Positions 1 through 9,169 are shown, counted from the stretch's first letter. The stretch is 64,000 bases of DNA from Brevibacterium sp. W7.2 (GCF_018137945.1 NZ_CP073089.1:2108001-2172000); one strand, 5' to 3'. Notes: a model not told the origin generated them from the letters alone. Made by a program: numbers and translations.

Positions 1-392
1 ATCGCACCCCCGCCGAGGTGATGGCCGAAGCCGGTCCCGTCATCCGTGCCGCCCTCCCCGATGCGAATGTGCCAGACTCCGTGCGCACCTCCGGAAACCC
101 GTTGCGCCGTGAACGGACGGAGGCGCTCATCCCCGTCGTCGAGGCGTGGCTGAGCGCCCACGAGCAGGGCACCGTCGGCATCATCGCGGCCGACCCCAGT
201 GTCCTCCCCGTCCCGGGTCGCTGGCGGCGATCCGAGCGGGTGAACGCGTTCACTCCACTCGAGGTCAAGGGTCTCGAGTTCGATCTCGTCGTCCTCGTCG
301 ACCCCGATCGGTTCGGTGACGGCATCACCGGTGCCGTCGACCGCTACGTCGCGATGACCCGATCAACCGCGGAGCTCGTGATTCTCTCCTGA
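1..392 (+). CDS. HelD/UvrD-like helicase, C-terminal part (5' end outside window)
   Basis: This is the last ~129 codons of a gene that enters from the left edge; the reading frame begins at base 3. The visible protein carries the end of a superfamily 1 helicase core: a KGLEFD motif followed by a YVAMTR motif ~25 residues later, then a short tail ending in VILS. That pairing is typical of the second RecA-like domain in UvrD/Rep helicases and the HelD/HelR proteins that act on RNA polymerase in Gram-positive bacteria. The spacing and ending look more like HelD than UvrD, but the diagnostic N-terminal part is not in the window. Its last 30 bases overlap, tail to tail, the end of the permease gene on the other strand. 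Confidence 0.75.
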   Translation, partial: RTPAEVMAEAGPVIRAALPDANVPDSVRTSGNPLRRERTEALIPVVEAWLSAHEQGTVGIIAADPSVLPVPGRWRRSERVNAFTPLEVKGLEFDLVVLVDPDRFGDGITGAVDRYVAMTRSTAELVILS

Positions 393-1709
393 CGCCGCCC
401 GCCTCCCAGACAGCCTTGTCGCAGCGCTGATGATGCCGATCGTGAGAAGCGCTCCGATGACGATCGTCATCACGTATGGCACCGGATTGAGCACGGCCAG
501 GGGCGTTCCCAGCTTCGCAATCGCGAACGGAATCACAGCGACCGCGGCGGCCACCGCAGCGGCGACGGCGCTGGCGAGGATGGCGATGACACCTTCGGCG
601 ACGACTGTCCGGCGCACCTGGCCTGCGGTCGCGCCGACGAGTCGCAAATCTCTGAGCTCCTCACGCCGCGCGGCGATCGCTGAGACGATGGTGTTGGCCA
701 GGGCGATGGCCATGAATGCAGCGATGAGCACCACGACGAGGTAGTTGATCGAAGCCATCACCGCACCGATCCCGCCGGAGTTCGAGTTCGCGTCGTTCTC
801 GATGGCCTGCATCGTCAGCGTCCCTGACGAGACTCCGATGAAGAGGACGAGGAAAGTCACGAGGGGACGGGAGCGCTGGTGCACCTCGCGCAGGTTGATG
901 CGGGCGAGGTGGACGCTTGCCGTCCCGCGAACCGAGGCCTTGCCGAGCAGACGATTGGCCAGACCGAGGATCTCGGCGGCGAGCAGGGCCGTGCCCACTG
1001 CCACGAGCACGACTCCCGGGCCCGTGGCCGCGGTGGCGTACACGCTGGAGGGATCCATTGCCAATGACGTCACCGAGGAGGCCAGGCCGATGACGATGAG
1101 CGTGACAGCTGCCGCCCGGCGGACACGTGGTCCCCGCTGCCGCGAAGCCGCGGTCTCAGGTGCACCGATCGGACTGCGACGTGCCGCTGAACGCGCGCCG
1201 AGGTGGCCGCCGAGCACACCGGCCGCAATGACGAGCAGACCGGCAGTCGCAGGGAGAACCCACCCTGGAGTGTAGTGGGAAGCCGCGCTGATCAGACCAT
1301 TCGCCGCGACGCGCGAAACGATGACACCACCGAGAAGATAGCTCAGTGCCACGCCCGGCAGGGCAGCGACAACGGAGATCGCGGCGGTCTCGACTGCGGC
1401 CAGGCGCCTCACCTGCTCAGGCGTGGCTCCGATGAGGCGAAGCCCGGTGATCTCGTCGGTGCGGTTCTCCAGAGCCACAGAGACTGTTGACACGACGGCG
1501 AAGACGACGATTGCGAGGATCCACGTTCCCATGATGAGAGGGAACTGGGTGAGGAACGGTCGGTCGGCAACGGCTGTCTCCGGTGCGATCCCAGTGGCGA
1601 GGATGGCGGCCATCGCCGAGACCAGGGTCGTCCCGACGAGGATGACGACGCCAGTGGCGAGGAAACTGCGCCGGTGGTGCGCTGCGGACTGCAGCGCGAT
1701 CCGGATCAT
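363..1709 (-). CDS. ABC transporter permease, FtsX-like
   Basis: A 448-aa integral membrane protein with about ten predicted helices. It contains the FtsX-type permease region twice: the cytoplasmic signature LRLIGATPEQVRR in the first half is echoed by LRLVGATAGQVRR in the second, so the protein is an internal duplication, the usual build for this actinobacterial exporter family. Its ATG overlaps the TGA of the ATPase gene by four bases (ATGA), so the two are translationally coupled and should form one ABC exporter. The substrate cannot be read from the sequence; lipids, peptides and antibiotics are all handled by relatives. It overlaps the helicase gene at its 3' end. Confidence 0.85.
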   Translation of the reverse strand: MIRIALQSAAHHRRSFLATGVVILVGTTLVSAMAAILATGIAPETAVADRPFLTQFPLIMGTWILAIVVFAVVSTVSVALENRTDEITGLRLIGATPEQVRRLAAVETAAISVVAALPGVALSYLLGGVIVSRVAANGLISAASHYTPGWVLPATAGLLVIAAGVLGGHLGARSAARRSPIGAPETAASRQRGPRVRRAAAVTLIVIGLASSVTSLAMDPSSVYATAATGPGVVLVAVGTALLAAEILGLANRLLGKASVRGTASVHLARINLREVHQRSRPLVTFLVLFIGVSSGTLTMQAIENDANSNSGGIGAVMASINYLVVVLIAAFMAIALANTIVSAIAARREELRDLRLVGATAGQVRRTVVAEGVIAILASAVAAAVAAAVAVIPFAIAKLGTPLAVLNPVPYVMTIVIGALLTIGIISAATRLSGRRAASGENHELRG

Positions 1710-2551
1710 GGCGCCACCTCGGTGGGCATTCCGGGCGCGGACTCAGCCGCCGGTGGAGGGCCGGGCTCCGTCTGCTCTGCATCATCGATGAGTGCTGCCA
1801 TGCGCGCAGCCACCACACTCGCCGTGGGGTCGACGAGGTCGTCGACGATGCGCCCGTCGGCCAGGAAGAGCACGTGGTCGGAAAAGGCGGCAGCTGTCGG
1901 GTCATGGGTGACCATGACGATGGTCTGACCTCCGTCGGCGAGGTCCCGGAGCAGGGTGAGGACGTCGCGTGCACTGCGCAGGTCGAGAGCACCGGTTGGC
2001 TCGTCGGCGAAGACGATGGCCGGGTCGGTGATCAGGGCACGAGCCACGGCAACCCGCTGTCGTTGACCTCCTGACAGCTGGCCCGGCCGATGGTGGGCGC
2101 GCTGTCCCAAACCGACTTGGGCAAGGAGCCGGTCGGTCGCGCCGTCCTCAACGGGTCGACCGTCGAGACGCAATGGCAGCTCGATGTTCTCGGCGGCAGT
2201 GAGTGCGGCAAGCAGGTTGAAGGATTGGAAGGCGAAGCCGAGTTCTCGGCGACGCAGCCGGGCAAGTTCCGCCTCATCCAATCCGACCACGTTCTCACCG
2301 GCGAGTTCCACGATTCCAGAGGTCGGCTCCTGGAGCCCTGCCGCACAGTGCAGCAGTGTGGTCTTCCCCGATCCCGACGGCCCCATGATCGCGGTGAATG
2401 TGCCTTTCGGGATGGTGAGATCGATTCCCCGTAGGGCGTGAACCGGACCGCCCTCTCCCGGGTACGTGCATGTGAGCGCGGTGAGCCTCAGCGCGGGTGA
2501 GGCGGACGGCTGCTGAGTGGACGAGGTGCGTGATCGGATTTCGTCTCTCAT
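1706..2551 (-). CDS. ABC transporter ATP-binding protein, MacB/LolD type
   Basis: A 281-aa nucleotide-binding subunit. Walker A (GPSGSGKT) lies near residues 57-64, followed by a Q-loop (FQSFNLL), the signature LSGGQRQRVAVARAL and Walker B (IVFADEP) with a downstream H-loop (VTHD). I place the start at the ATG at 2551 because a good Shine-Dalgarno (AGAGGAGA) sits just before it; a longer frame to 2605 would begin inside the operator region. The C-terminal ~30 residues are proline and glutamate rich. The gene is coupled to the FtsX-like permease and divergent from a TetR regulator that probably controls it. Confidence 0.88.
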   Translation of the reverse strand: MRDEIRSRTSSTQQPSASPALRLTALTCTYPGEGGPVHALRGIDLTIPKGTFTAIMGPSGSGKTTLLHCAAGLQEPTSGIVELAGENVVGLDEAELARLRRRELGFAFQSFNLLAALTAAENIELPLRLDGRPVEDGATDRLLAQVGLGQRAHHRPGQLSGGQRQRVAVARALITDPAIVFADEPTGALDLRSARDVLTLLRDLADGGQTIVMVTHDPTAAAFSDHVLFLADGRIVDDLVDPTASVVAARMAALIDDAEQTEPGPPPAAESAPGMPTEVAP

Positions 2552-2581
2552 GATTCTCCTCTCTGCGAGGCGAGTTGCCCC

Positions 2582-2636
2582 GGTTGAAACAACCGTATCA
2601 AACATGTGTTTTAAACACAGGTGCTACGATCGCTTC
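2582..2636 (+). promoter_or_regulatory. Divergent operator region with two palindromes and a leaderless promoter
   Basis: Two inverted repeats lie between the ABC operon and the TetR gene: GGTTG-AAA-CAACC at 2582-2594 and TGTGTTT-T-AAACACA at 2605-2619, the second flanked by further AC/GT symmetry. A -10-like TACGAT at 2625-2630 ends six bases before the TetR ATG, so the transcript should start at or next to the ATG with no leader. The second palindrome covers the spacer of this promoter, as expected for autorepression by a TetR dimer. Binding is inferred, not shown. Confidence 0.6.
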
Positions 2637-3170
2637 ATGAGCCGCCCCGAACCTGACGCGACGAAGAGCCGCCTCCTGGCAGCGGCTCGAACCTGCCTGC
2701 TCAACAAGGGATATGCCGACACCACCGTGCGTGACCTCATCGGTGAGAGCGGGACGAATCTGGCCTCGATCAACTACCACTTCGGCTCGAAGGAAGTGCT
2801 GCTCAATCAGGCCCTGTTCGACCTCAACGGCGAATGGGGAGAGCTGCTCTTCGGTGCGGTCGCCGCACCGGATCTGTCGGCCACCGAGCGGTGGCAGCGT
2901 GTCATCGAGGCGATCGATGACAACCGCGCGATGTGGTTCGTCAACTTCGAGGCCATCAGTCTGGCTCAGCACAATGACACCATTCGCGCAGGCCTCGAAG
3001 AGCGCGGCGATGCCGCACGGGCCGTGCTCGCACGCGCTTTCGGGGGTGACGACGACAGGGCCGGTTCGCGTCACTACGCGATGCTCATCGGCGTAGCCGC
3101 CCAGTGGCTGCTCGACCCTGACTCGGCGCCGAGTGCTGAAGAGATCACCTCGCCGACTTCGGAGGACTAA
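2637..3170 (+). CDS. TetR/AcrR family transcriptional regulator
   Basis: A 177-aa regulator. The N-terminal domain has the TetR helix-turn-helix (TTVRDLIGESG...INYHFGSKEVLL, residues ~29-56); the remainder is a helical ligand-binding domain of no recognised subtype. The ATG at 2637 is chosen because the TetR fold begins a few residues later, and because a -10 hexamer six bases upstream suggests a leaderless mRNA; no Shine-Dalgarno is present. The frame is open further upstream, but that part has no TetR homology. The gene is divergent from the ABC exporter pair and probably represses it. Its stop codon overlaps the stop of the MFS gene on the opposite strand. Confidence 0.85.
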   Translation: MSRPEPDATKSRLLAAARTCLLNKGYADTTVRDLIGESGTNLASINYHFGSKEVLLNQALFDLNGEWGELLFGAVAAPDLSATERWQRVIEAIDDNRAMWFVNFEAISLAQHNDTIRAGLEERGDAARAVLARAFGGDDDRAGSRHYAMLIGVAAQWLLDPDSAPSAEEITSPTSED

Positions 3171-4342
3171 GGCGCCGTGCCGGTCTCGTCACCACGCGAC
3201 GCGGGACGAAGAGCGAGGAGGATGCCGAGACTCCCGGCGAGCACCGCGCCGGTGATCGTCCACGGCAGGCCCACAGCAGAGGAGATCACGCCGATGAGCA
3301 GCGGACCGATCAGTCCTGCGGTGTAGCCGACCACACTGATGCGGGCGATCGAGGCCGCCGGATCACCGAACCGGGAGGCCCGGCTCAGGGTGATCGGAAA
3401 CACCGGACCGATCGCCAAGCCGATGACCACGATCGACCCCACGACGATCCCGGGCACCGCGCTGAGCATTCCGATCGTCATCGCCGTCGCGGCCGTCACT
3501 GCCCCGGCACAGAGGATCACCGTTTCGCCGAGGCGGTCGGCCAGCAGGTCGGTGACTGCCCGTGATCCGACCATGGCCACGGAGAACAGCGTGAGCGCCA
3601 ACGCACCCTGCGTTGCGGTGGCGCCCAGGTCACGAGTGAGCAGGAGCGCCGACCAGTCCGTGATGACGCCTTCGAGCAGCAGTCCGCAGATGGCCAGGAC
3701 GGCGATCGCCGCCGGGAGGTGCGAGGTGAAACGAGGACCGTCGGGTGGACCTGCGGATTCGGGCACGCGTTCCCGCTCAGGCCCCCGTCCCCCAGCGCGC
3801 AGGAGACCGGGAGCAGCAGTTGCCGCGAGAACAACGAGCACGGCTGCCACGACCGCGAAATGCCCGGCGACGCTCGCACCGAGGGAGGTCGCGACGAGCG
3901 CACCGACACCGCCGGCCACGACCCCGAGACTGAATCCGGCGTGAAGGCGTCCGAGCACGCCCGAGCGCAGTCGATGCTCAATGCGCACCCCTGTGAGGTT
4001 CATCGTGATGTCGCACAGGCCCCCGGCGACACCCATCCCGAAGAGAGCTGCGAAGAGCGCAACGAGGTTCGGTGCCGCGGCGATCACCGGCAGGCCGAGG
4101 GAGAACCCCGTCGCAGAGAGGAGGCTGACGAGTTCGGGCGACACCCAACGGGTCAGGTGACCGGCACACAACATCGCCGGGATGGCTCCGGCGGCGAAGC
4201 CGAGCAGGGCGATGCCCAATGCCGCGTCACCCACGTCGAGGGCGGCTGCGACCTCGGGAATGCGCGGCGACCAGCTGGCCATGACTGAGCCGTTGATGAA
4301 GAAGATGAGCCAGAGGCTGAAGAGGTGGTGGCGTTGAGACAT
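3167..4342 (-). CDS. MFS transporter, YbjJ-like
   Basis: A 391-aa, twelve-helix major facilitator protein. The early segment SVMASWSPRIPEVAAAL and the later GGLCDITMNLTGVRIE are characteristic of the YbjJ / fucose-permease-like branch. The true start is the ATG at 4342, preceded by AAGGGG; a longer frame to 4702 exists, but its first 120 residues are arginine and serine rich out-of-frame sequence overlapping the DoxX-like gene. Substrate unknown. It is convergent with the TetR gene, their stop codons overlapping (CTAA at 3167-3170), and has no partner gene apart from the DoxX-like gene upstream on the same strand. Confidence 0.82.
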   Translation of the reverse strand: MSQRHHLFSLWLIFFINGSVMASWSPRIPEVAAALDVGDAALGIALLGFAAGAIPAMLCAGHLTRWVSPELVSLLSATGFSLGLPVIAAAPNLVALFAALFGMGVAGGLCDITMNLTGVRIEHRLRSGVLGRLHAGFSLGVVAGGVGALVATSLGASVAGHFAVVAAVLVVLAATAAPGLLRAGGRGPERERVPESAGPPDGPRFTSHLPAAIAVLAICGLLLEGVITDWSALLLTRDLGATATQGALALTLFSVAMVGSRAVTDLLADRLGETVILCAGAVTAATAMTIGMLSAVPGIVVGSIVVIGLAIGPVFPITLSRASRFGDPAASIARISVVGYTAGLIGPLLIGVISSAVGLPWTITGAVLAGSLGILLALRPASRGDETGTAP

Positions 4343-4460
4343 GGGGACCCCTTGGGCCGCCCTCACGATGCCTGCTGACGTCTGCCCGGACGGGTCAGGC
4401 ACACGGGCACTCGCTGTGCCCAGGCTACCAATGACCGCCGTTCGGCGCACCGCCCGGAGG

Positions 4461-4826
4461 TCAGTCCTGCGCGCCCCTGTCGGTGGCGATCGCCCACGAC
4501 ATCTGCACGAGGGGAATCTGCAGCGGCAGGCGCGCGAGCGCGATCGCCCGCCCGCGGGGTGAGTGCCAGTACTTGACCACGGTGTAGATGTTGGCCGGGT
4601 AGACGGCGACCATGAGTGCCGCCGAGGCGGCCCCTCCGAGGCGTCGTGTGCCAGGGTTGGCGAGCAGGGCGGCGCAGCCGAGTTCGGCGACCCCGCTCGC
4701 ATAGGTCCACGCCCGCCGATTGCCGAGGGCAGGCGGGACGATCGAGTCGAATGTCCGCGGTCGGATGAAGTGCATGGCCCCGGCGAATCCGAGCAGGCCG
4801 GTCATCAGTGCAGGTCTCAGTCTCAT
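4461..4826 (-). CDS. DoxX-like membrane protein
   Basis: A 121-aa membrane protein with about four helices, resembling the DoxX family: a conserved HFIRPRTFDSIVPP motif near residue 19 and GVAELGCAALL in the second helix. DoxX-like proteins are linked to thiosulfate or peroxide handling in some species, but for this short subtype no activity is established. It begins at ATG 4826 and is preceded by ~150 bp without features that separate it from the TetR gene at 4976. Same strand as, and 118 bp upstream of, the MFS gene; co-transcription is possible. Confidence 0.75.
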   Translation of the reverse strand: MRLRPALMTGLLGFAGAMHFIRPRTFDSIVPPALGNRRAWTYASGVAELGCAALLANPGTRRLGGAASAALMVAVYPANIYTVVKYWHSPRGRAIALARLPLQIPLVQMSWAIATDRGAQD

Positions 4827-4975
4827 CGGACTCCTCTGGGTGAATATGTCAGCGTCACGGACAGGTCAGTCGTCAGACTAGTCGATCTCCGCGTGACCGT
4901 GTTACCGATGAGTATTCGGACTCTCGGCGCACTCGGATGGGCCGATCCGACGTGCGTCCCCGGGGCCGCGTCCGG

Positions 4976-5641
4976 TCACTCAGGTGCGGCTGGGCTCCTG
5001 TTTCCGTCGGATGGGTTGAGCGGCGGCAGGGGCGGCAGCGGTCGCCGGGCAAGGTCGCGCGCCTCCTCGCGCGAGATCCCCACCATCCGCAGCAGGTACT
5101 GCGTGTAGGTGGCGACGACTTCATCGGACCCCCCGCGCTCAAGTCGCAGACGCATCGCCGAGAGCAGCGCCCCGAAGGTCATCGCCCCGGCCAGGGCGAC
5201 GTCGTCGATGTCGAAGCGACCGCTGTCGACGCCCTTCTGGATGTCCCGATTGGCACGCGGACCCAGCACGTCGAGCAGCCCCGCATGGGCGAGACCGAGC
5301 CGGACGAGCAGCCACCCCCACACGGGATCGGAGATCGCCGTCGTCGCCAGGTGCCGCAGAGACACCGCGTAGACCTCGGCGGCATCGTCGAAGTCCCCGG
5401 TCAGCGCATCAAGACGCTGGCCGAAGGTCTCGACGAGGTCGAAGACGACCTCGTCAGTGAGCTGTTCGACGGAGGTGAAGTAGTTGTAGAACGTCCCGAC
5501 GGCGATATCGGCGCCGTTCGACACAGCCCGAATCGTCAGCGCCTCCGGTCCGCCGGTGGCGATGACGTCGCGCGCGGCATCGAGGATGCGACGACGTGTC
5601 GCCTCGGCCTTGCGGGCGCGCCGGTCGGGAGATTCTGCCAT
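4976..5641 (-). CDS. TetR family regulator of the adjacent aromatic operon
   Basis: A 221-aa regulator with an N-terminal TetR domain (RRILDAARDVIATGG...TIRAVSNGADIAVGTFYNYFTS). The C-terminal half is alanine and leucine rich with no family I can name, ending in a proline-rich tail (RRPLPPLPPLNP). I use ATG 5641; an in-frame GTG two codons upstream (5647) is also possible. It is divergent from the flavin hydroxylase / intradiol dioxygenase operon, and two perfect 14-bp palindromes lie in the shared intergenic region, so it is very likely the local repressor, relieved by the aromatic substrate or a metabolite. Confidence 0.85.
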   Translation of the reverse strand: MAESPDRRARKAEATRRRILDAARDVIATGGPEALTIRAVSNGADIAVGTFYNYFTSVEQLTDEVVFDLVETFGQRLDALTGDFDDAAEVYAVSLRHLATTAISDPVWGWLLVRLGLAHAGLLDVLGPRANRDIQKGVDSGRFDIDDVALAGAMTFGALLSAMRLRLERGGSDEVVATYTQYLLRMVGISREEARDLARRPLPPLPPLNPSDGNRSPAAPE

Positions 5642-5765
5642 GGACACGATTGTGCCTGCTCAGGCCATGCCTCGGCCAGCAGGCGCGCGAGGTAAGAGGC
5701 CATGGGAACGGACGACAGCCTCGGCGCGCGAGGAGAACTCCCAGGCGGAATCCGCGGACAAACCC

Positions 5766-5832
5766 TTGACGGCCCCTCACCCCCTCCCCATAATGAACAT
5801 AAGTTCAACGATGAACAGATGTTCACATAGGA
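5766..5832 (+). promoter_or_regulatory. Promoter and paired TetR operators of the aromatic operon
   Basis: A near-consensus sigma-A promoter, TTGACG at 5766-5771 and CATAAT at 5789-5794 with 17 bp between, leads into the hydroxylase gene. Two perfect palindromes overlap its start region: TGAACATAAGTTCA at 5794-5807 and TGAACAGATGTTCA at 5812-5825, centres 18 bp apart, sharing the half-site TGAAC. A Shine-Dalgarno (AGGAG, 5828-5832) follows directly. The layout fits a repressor binding as two dimers over the -10 and transcription start. Confidence 0.75.
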
Positions 5833-5839
5833 GTGAGAC

Positions 5840-7456
5840 ATGACCCCCGCATCCGCACCCACCGTCGAACACACCGCCGATGTCGTCATCAACGGCCTCG
5901 GCCCCGTCGGCCTCCTCGCCACGATCCTGCTCGGTCGCCAGGGCTACCGCGTTCACGCCCTTGACCGGTGGCACACGCAGTACGGACGCCCGCGTGCGGT
6001 GACGTTCGATCATGAGATCGCCCGCGTGCTCGCGATGATCGGGATCGACCCCGACAACGACCCGGCGATCGACTTCCACGACGACCATTACTACTGGCTC
6101 AACGGGGACGGCGAGATCCTCATGGAGATCGACTGGCTGGGCAAGGAGGACAACGGGTTCCGCAAGCGGTACTGGTTCAGCCAGCCCGAACTCGAGGACC
6201 GGCTGCGCGTCATCGCCCAGACCCTGCCCAACGTCACCCTCCATTTCGGACGCGACACCGTCGCCTTCGCCCAGGACGAGGACGGTGTGACCCTCGACTT
6301 CCGGGAGACGGTGCCCGGTCTGCGCACCGTCGACTACGCCGAGGGCGGAGAGTCCGGTCGGATCCGGGCGCGGTATGCGATCGGGGCAGACGGGGCGAAT
6401 TCGTTCCTCCGGGAAGCGGTCGGGGCGGAGATGACGGATCTCGGCTTCCTCTTCCACTGGCTCATCGTCGACACGAAGCCCGAGGTCATGCCCTCGTACA
6501 TGACGCACCACTTCCAGGTCTGCGATCCCGTGCGGCCGACCACGGTCGTGCCGGGCGGGCCGGGCAGGCGCCGGTGGGAGTTCATGATGCTGCCCGACGA
6601 CGATCTCCAGGAGATGCTCACCCCGGAGGCGGCGTGGAAGCTCCTCGAGCCGTGGGACATCCGTCCCGACAACGCCTCGCTCGAGCGTCTGGCCCTCCCC
6701 CGGTTCGAGGCGAAATACCTCGAGAAGTGGCATCACGGGCGGACGATGCTCGTCGGCGATGCCGCCCATCTCATGCCGCCGTTCGCCGGTGAGGGCATGT
6801 GTGCGGGGCTGCGTGACGTCGTCAATCTCGCATGGCGCCTCGATCTCGTGCTCCAGGGGCTCGCCGACGGGAACCTCCTCGACGCTTGGTCCGACGAGCG
6901 GCGCGATCAGGCGAAGTGGTACATCGAGTTCTCCGTCGACCTCGGCAAGATCATCTGCATCACCGATCCCGCCGAGGCGGCCGCCCGGGACGCGCGCATG
7001 CTCGCCGACCATGCCGAACAGTCGAAGGTCGGGCCGCTGCCGGCGCATGAGACGATCCTCGGCCCCGGCACCTGGGTCGCCGAGGACGGCACCGCGGGCA
7101 AGACGGGCATCCAGGGGTGTGTCGCCCACCGGGGGCGGACCGGACGGTTCGACGATGCCGTCGGCCACGGCTGGTTCCTCCTCTCGACTCCCGAGGCGTC
7201 CGGAGACCTCGATCCGGGTCTGGCAGCCGACCTCGAGCGGGTCGGGGGCCGGCACCTGACGGTCGGGGGTCCCGACAGCGGTGCCGAGGTCATCGATCTC
7301 GACGGAACGTATGCGACGTGGATGGGTGAGCACGGTGCCCGCCACCTCCTCATGCGACCGGACTTCTACGTCGCCTTCGTCGCCGGTGATGCCGCCGAAC
7401 TCACCACGCGCCTCGATTCGATCCTCTCGGGCATGATCGTGCGGGCGGCAGCATGA
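5840..7456 (+). CDS. FAD-dependent aromatic hydroxylase, MhpA/PheA-type
   Basis: A 538-aa class A flavoprotein monooxygenase. The N-terminal Rossmann motif GxGxxG lies at residues 19-24 (GLGPVG), the DG motif appears as GADGANS, and the second FAD motif [15 protein letters not shown] starts at residue 306. A C-terminal thioredoxin-like domain of this family is suggested by the length. Relatives include 3-(3-hydroxyphenyl)propionate hydroxylase, resorcinol hydroxylase and phenol hydroxylases. The next gene is an intradiol dioxygenase rather than an extradiol MhpB, so a substrate yielding hydroxyquinol or a catechol, such as resorcinol, is more likely than hydroxyphenylpropionate. Coupled to the next gene by an ATGA overlap. 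Confidence 0.85.
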   Translation: MTPASAPTVEHTADVVINGLGPVGLLATILLGRQGYRVHALDRWHTQYGRPRAVTFDHEIARVLAMIGIDPDNDPAIDFHDDHYYWLNGDGEILMEIDWLGKEDNGFRKRYWFSQPELEDRLRVIAQTLPNVTLHFGRDTVAFAQDEDGVTLDFRETVPGLRTVDYAEGGESGRIRARYAIGADGANSFLREAVGAEMTDLGFLFHWLIVDTKPEVMPSYMTHHFQVCDPVRPTTVVPGGPGRRRWEFMMLPDDDLQEMLTPEAAWKLLEPWDIRPDNASLERLALPRFEAKYLEKWHHGRTMLVGDAAHLMPPFAGEGMCAGLRDVVNLAWRLDLVLQGLADGNLLDAWSDERRDQAKWYIEFSVDLGKIICITDPAEAAARDARMLADHAEQSKVGPLPAHETILGPGTWVAEDGTAGKTGIQGCVAHRGRTGRFDDAVGHGWFLLSTPEASGDLDPGLAADLERVGGRHLTVGGPDSGAEVIDLDGTYATWMGEHGARHLLMRPDFYVAFVAGDAAELTTRLDSILSGMIVRAAA

Positions 7457-8367
7457 GCGACATCTCCCCCGAGCAGTCGGCGCGCGAACAGGGACTCGTC
7501 GATGAGGTCATCGCGTCATTCGCGGGCACCGACGACGCCCGCCTGAAATCGGTCATGGAGGCCCTCACCCGGCATCTGCACGCCTTCCTCCGGGAGGTGC
7601 GCCTCACCGAGGCGGAGTGGAACGCCGGCATCCGCTTCCTCACCGATGCCGGGCACATCACGACCGGGACGAGGCAGGAGTTCGTGCTCCTCTCGGACAC
7701 GCTCGGGGCGTCGATGCAGGTCGTGGGCATGAACAATCCCGAGCACGCGAATGCCACCGAGGCGACGGTCTTCGGTCCGTTCTTCGTCGACGACGCCCCG
7801 GAGATCGCCCGCGGGGAGGACACGGCGTTCGGGGCGCTCGGCGAGCCCTGCCTCGTTGAGGGGTCGGTCACGGACACTGAGGGCAATCCGATCCCCGGGG
7901 CGCGCATCGAGGTGTGGGAGGCCGACGAGGACGGCTTCTACGACGTCCAGTACGACGACGAGAGAACGGCTGCCCGGGCGCATCTGTTCTCCGACGAATC
8001 CGGCACCTACCGGTTCTGGGGGCTGTTTCCCACACCGTACCCGATTCCCGACGACGGACCCGTCGGGGCGATGCTCGCCGCGACCGGGCGCTCGCCGATG
8101 CGTGCGAGCCACCTGCACTTCATGGTCACGGCACCGGGCTTCCGGACGCTTGTCACGCACATCTTCGTCCGCGGTGATGAGCAGCTGGAGATCGGTGACA
8201 GCGTCTTCGGGGTCAAGGAGTCGCTCATCATGGACTTCTCGCATCATGCGCCCGGCACCCCGACACCCGACGGACACGACGTCGGTGGCAGAGGGTGGGC
8301 CGAGACGCGCTTCGACATCGTTCTCGCCCCCGGCGATGGGGAGGGCATGCGCGTCGCGGGGTCATGA
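7453..8367 (+). CDS. Intradiol ring-cleavage dioxygenase, hydroxyquinol 1,2-dioxygenase-like
   Basis: A 304-aa non-heme Fe(III) dioxygenase. The helical N-terminal dimerisation domain (to ~residue 100) precedes the beta-sandwich catalytic domain. Expected iron ligands are visible: Y163 in GFYDVQY, Y196 in [13 protein letters not shown], and H220/H222 in ASHLHF. The [11 protein letters not shown] loop resembles hydroxyquinol and chlorocatechol enzymes. It would open 1,2,4-trihydroxybenzene or a catechol between its hydroxyls, giving maleylacetate or a muconate. It overlaps the hydroxylase by four bases. No maleylacetate reductase or muconate-cycle gene follows, so downstream steps must be encoded elsewhere. 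Confidence 0.87.
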   Translation: MSDISPEQSAREQGLVDEVIASFAGTDDARLKSVMEALTRHLHAFLREVRLTEAEWNAGIRFLTDAGHITTGTRQEFVLLSDTLGASMQVVGMNNPEHANATEATVFGPFFVDDAPEIARGEDTAFGALGEPCLVEGSVTDTEGNPIPGARIEVWEADEDGFYDVQYDDERTAARAHLFSDESGTYRFWGLFPTPYPIPDDGPVGAMLAATGRSPMRASHLHFMVTAPGFRTLVTHIFVRGDEQLEIGDSVFGVKESLIMDFSHHAPGTPTPDGHDVGGRGWAETRFDIVLAPGDGEGMRVAGS

Positions 8368-8488
8368 CTTTCCCGCCGGTCGCCTCGCATCACCTCTGAT
8401 CGCCCTACGATGAACGCAGACCGCGTCTCCGGTTGCCGCGTCCCAGCGCGATCGGAGGCGATCGCGTTCGACGAGGAGGGCGAGGCAC

Positions 8489-9169
8489 ATGAGGCAGCGT
8501 TGGAGAATCGGGGCAGCTCTCTGGGTGGCCAGTGCACTGCTGCTGCCCGTCCAACTCATCGTGGCACTGCAGTGGCCGGACGGGTATTCGGTGACAGGGA
8601 ATGCGATCAGCGACCTCGGTGTCACGGTCTGCGGCCCCTTCACCGAGGGCGGCGTCGTCCGCGAGGTCTGCTCACCGTGGCACGTCGGGTTCAATGCGGG
8701 TATGGTCGTCTCCGGTGTGCTCACAGCCCTTGGTGCAGTGCTGCTGCACGGCTGCAGGAGTCGCCGGACTGGACGCGTGGCGACGATTCTCATGGCTGCC
8801 GTCGGGGTGTGTGTCGTCGCGGTGGGCTTCGCGCCGTGGGATCGCCACCCGGCCCTGCATGACGGGGCCGCCGCGGCGCAGGCTCTCCTCCAGTGGGCGG
8901 CGATGATTCTGCTCGCCGTTGCCGCCGGTCGCAGTGTCTTCAGGTGGGTGACGATCGCGGCCGTCGCCGTCTCGATTCTCGGATTCGCAGCGTTCCTTCT
9001 CGCCCTCGACGGCGCCGCGGTGCCGGGTCTGAGCTTCGGCATCGCCGAACGCCTCTCCTTCGACACGCTCACCGTCTGGACGGCAGCAGTCGGCGTCGCC
9101 GTGCTCGTCGGTCGCGGTAGGGACGGCAAGCCGAGAGAGATCGGTCCCTCGGAGGAACCGAAGCTCTGA
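8489..9169 (+). CDS. DUF998 family membrane protein
   Basis: A 226-aa protein with six or seven predicted membrane helices. The segment SVTGNAISDLG in the first loop, followed by a helix with CSPWHVGFNAGMVVSG, is the pattern of DUF998 proteins, whose function is not known. Two cysteines, in the first external loop (VTVCGPF and EVCSPW), could form a disulfide. ATG 8489 follows a GGAGGGCGAGG Shine-Dalgarno. It stands alone between the dioxygenase and a small orphan gene; the 121 bp upstream shows no clear promoter. Confidence 0.75.
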   Translation: MRQRWRIGAALWVASALLLPVQLIVALQWPDGYSVTGNAISDLGVTVCGPFTEGGVVREVCSPWHVGFNAGMVVSGVLTALGAVLLHGCRSRRTGRVATILMAAVGVCVVAVGFAPWDRHPALHDGAAAAQALLQWAAMILLAVAAGRSVFRWVTIAAVAVSILGFAAFLLALDGAAVPGLSFGIAERLSFDTLTVWTAAVGVAVLVGRGRDGKPREIGPSEEPKL

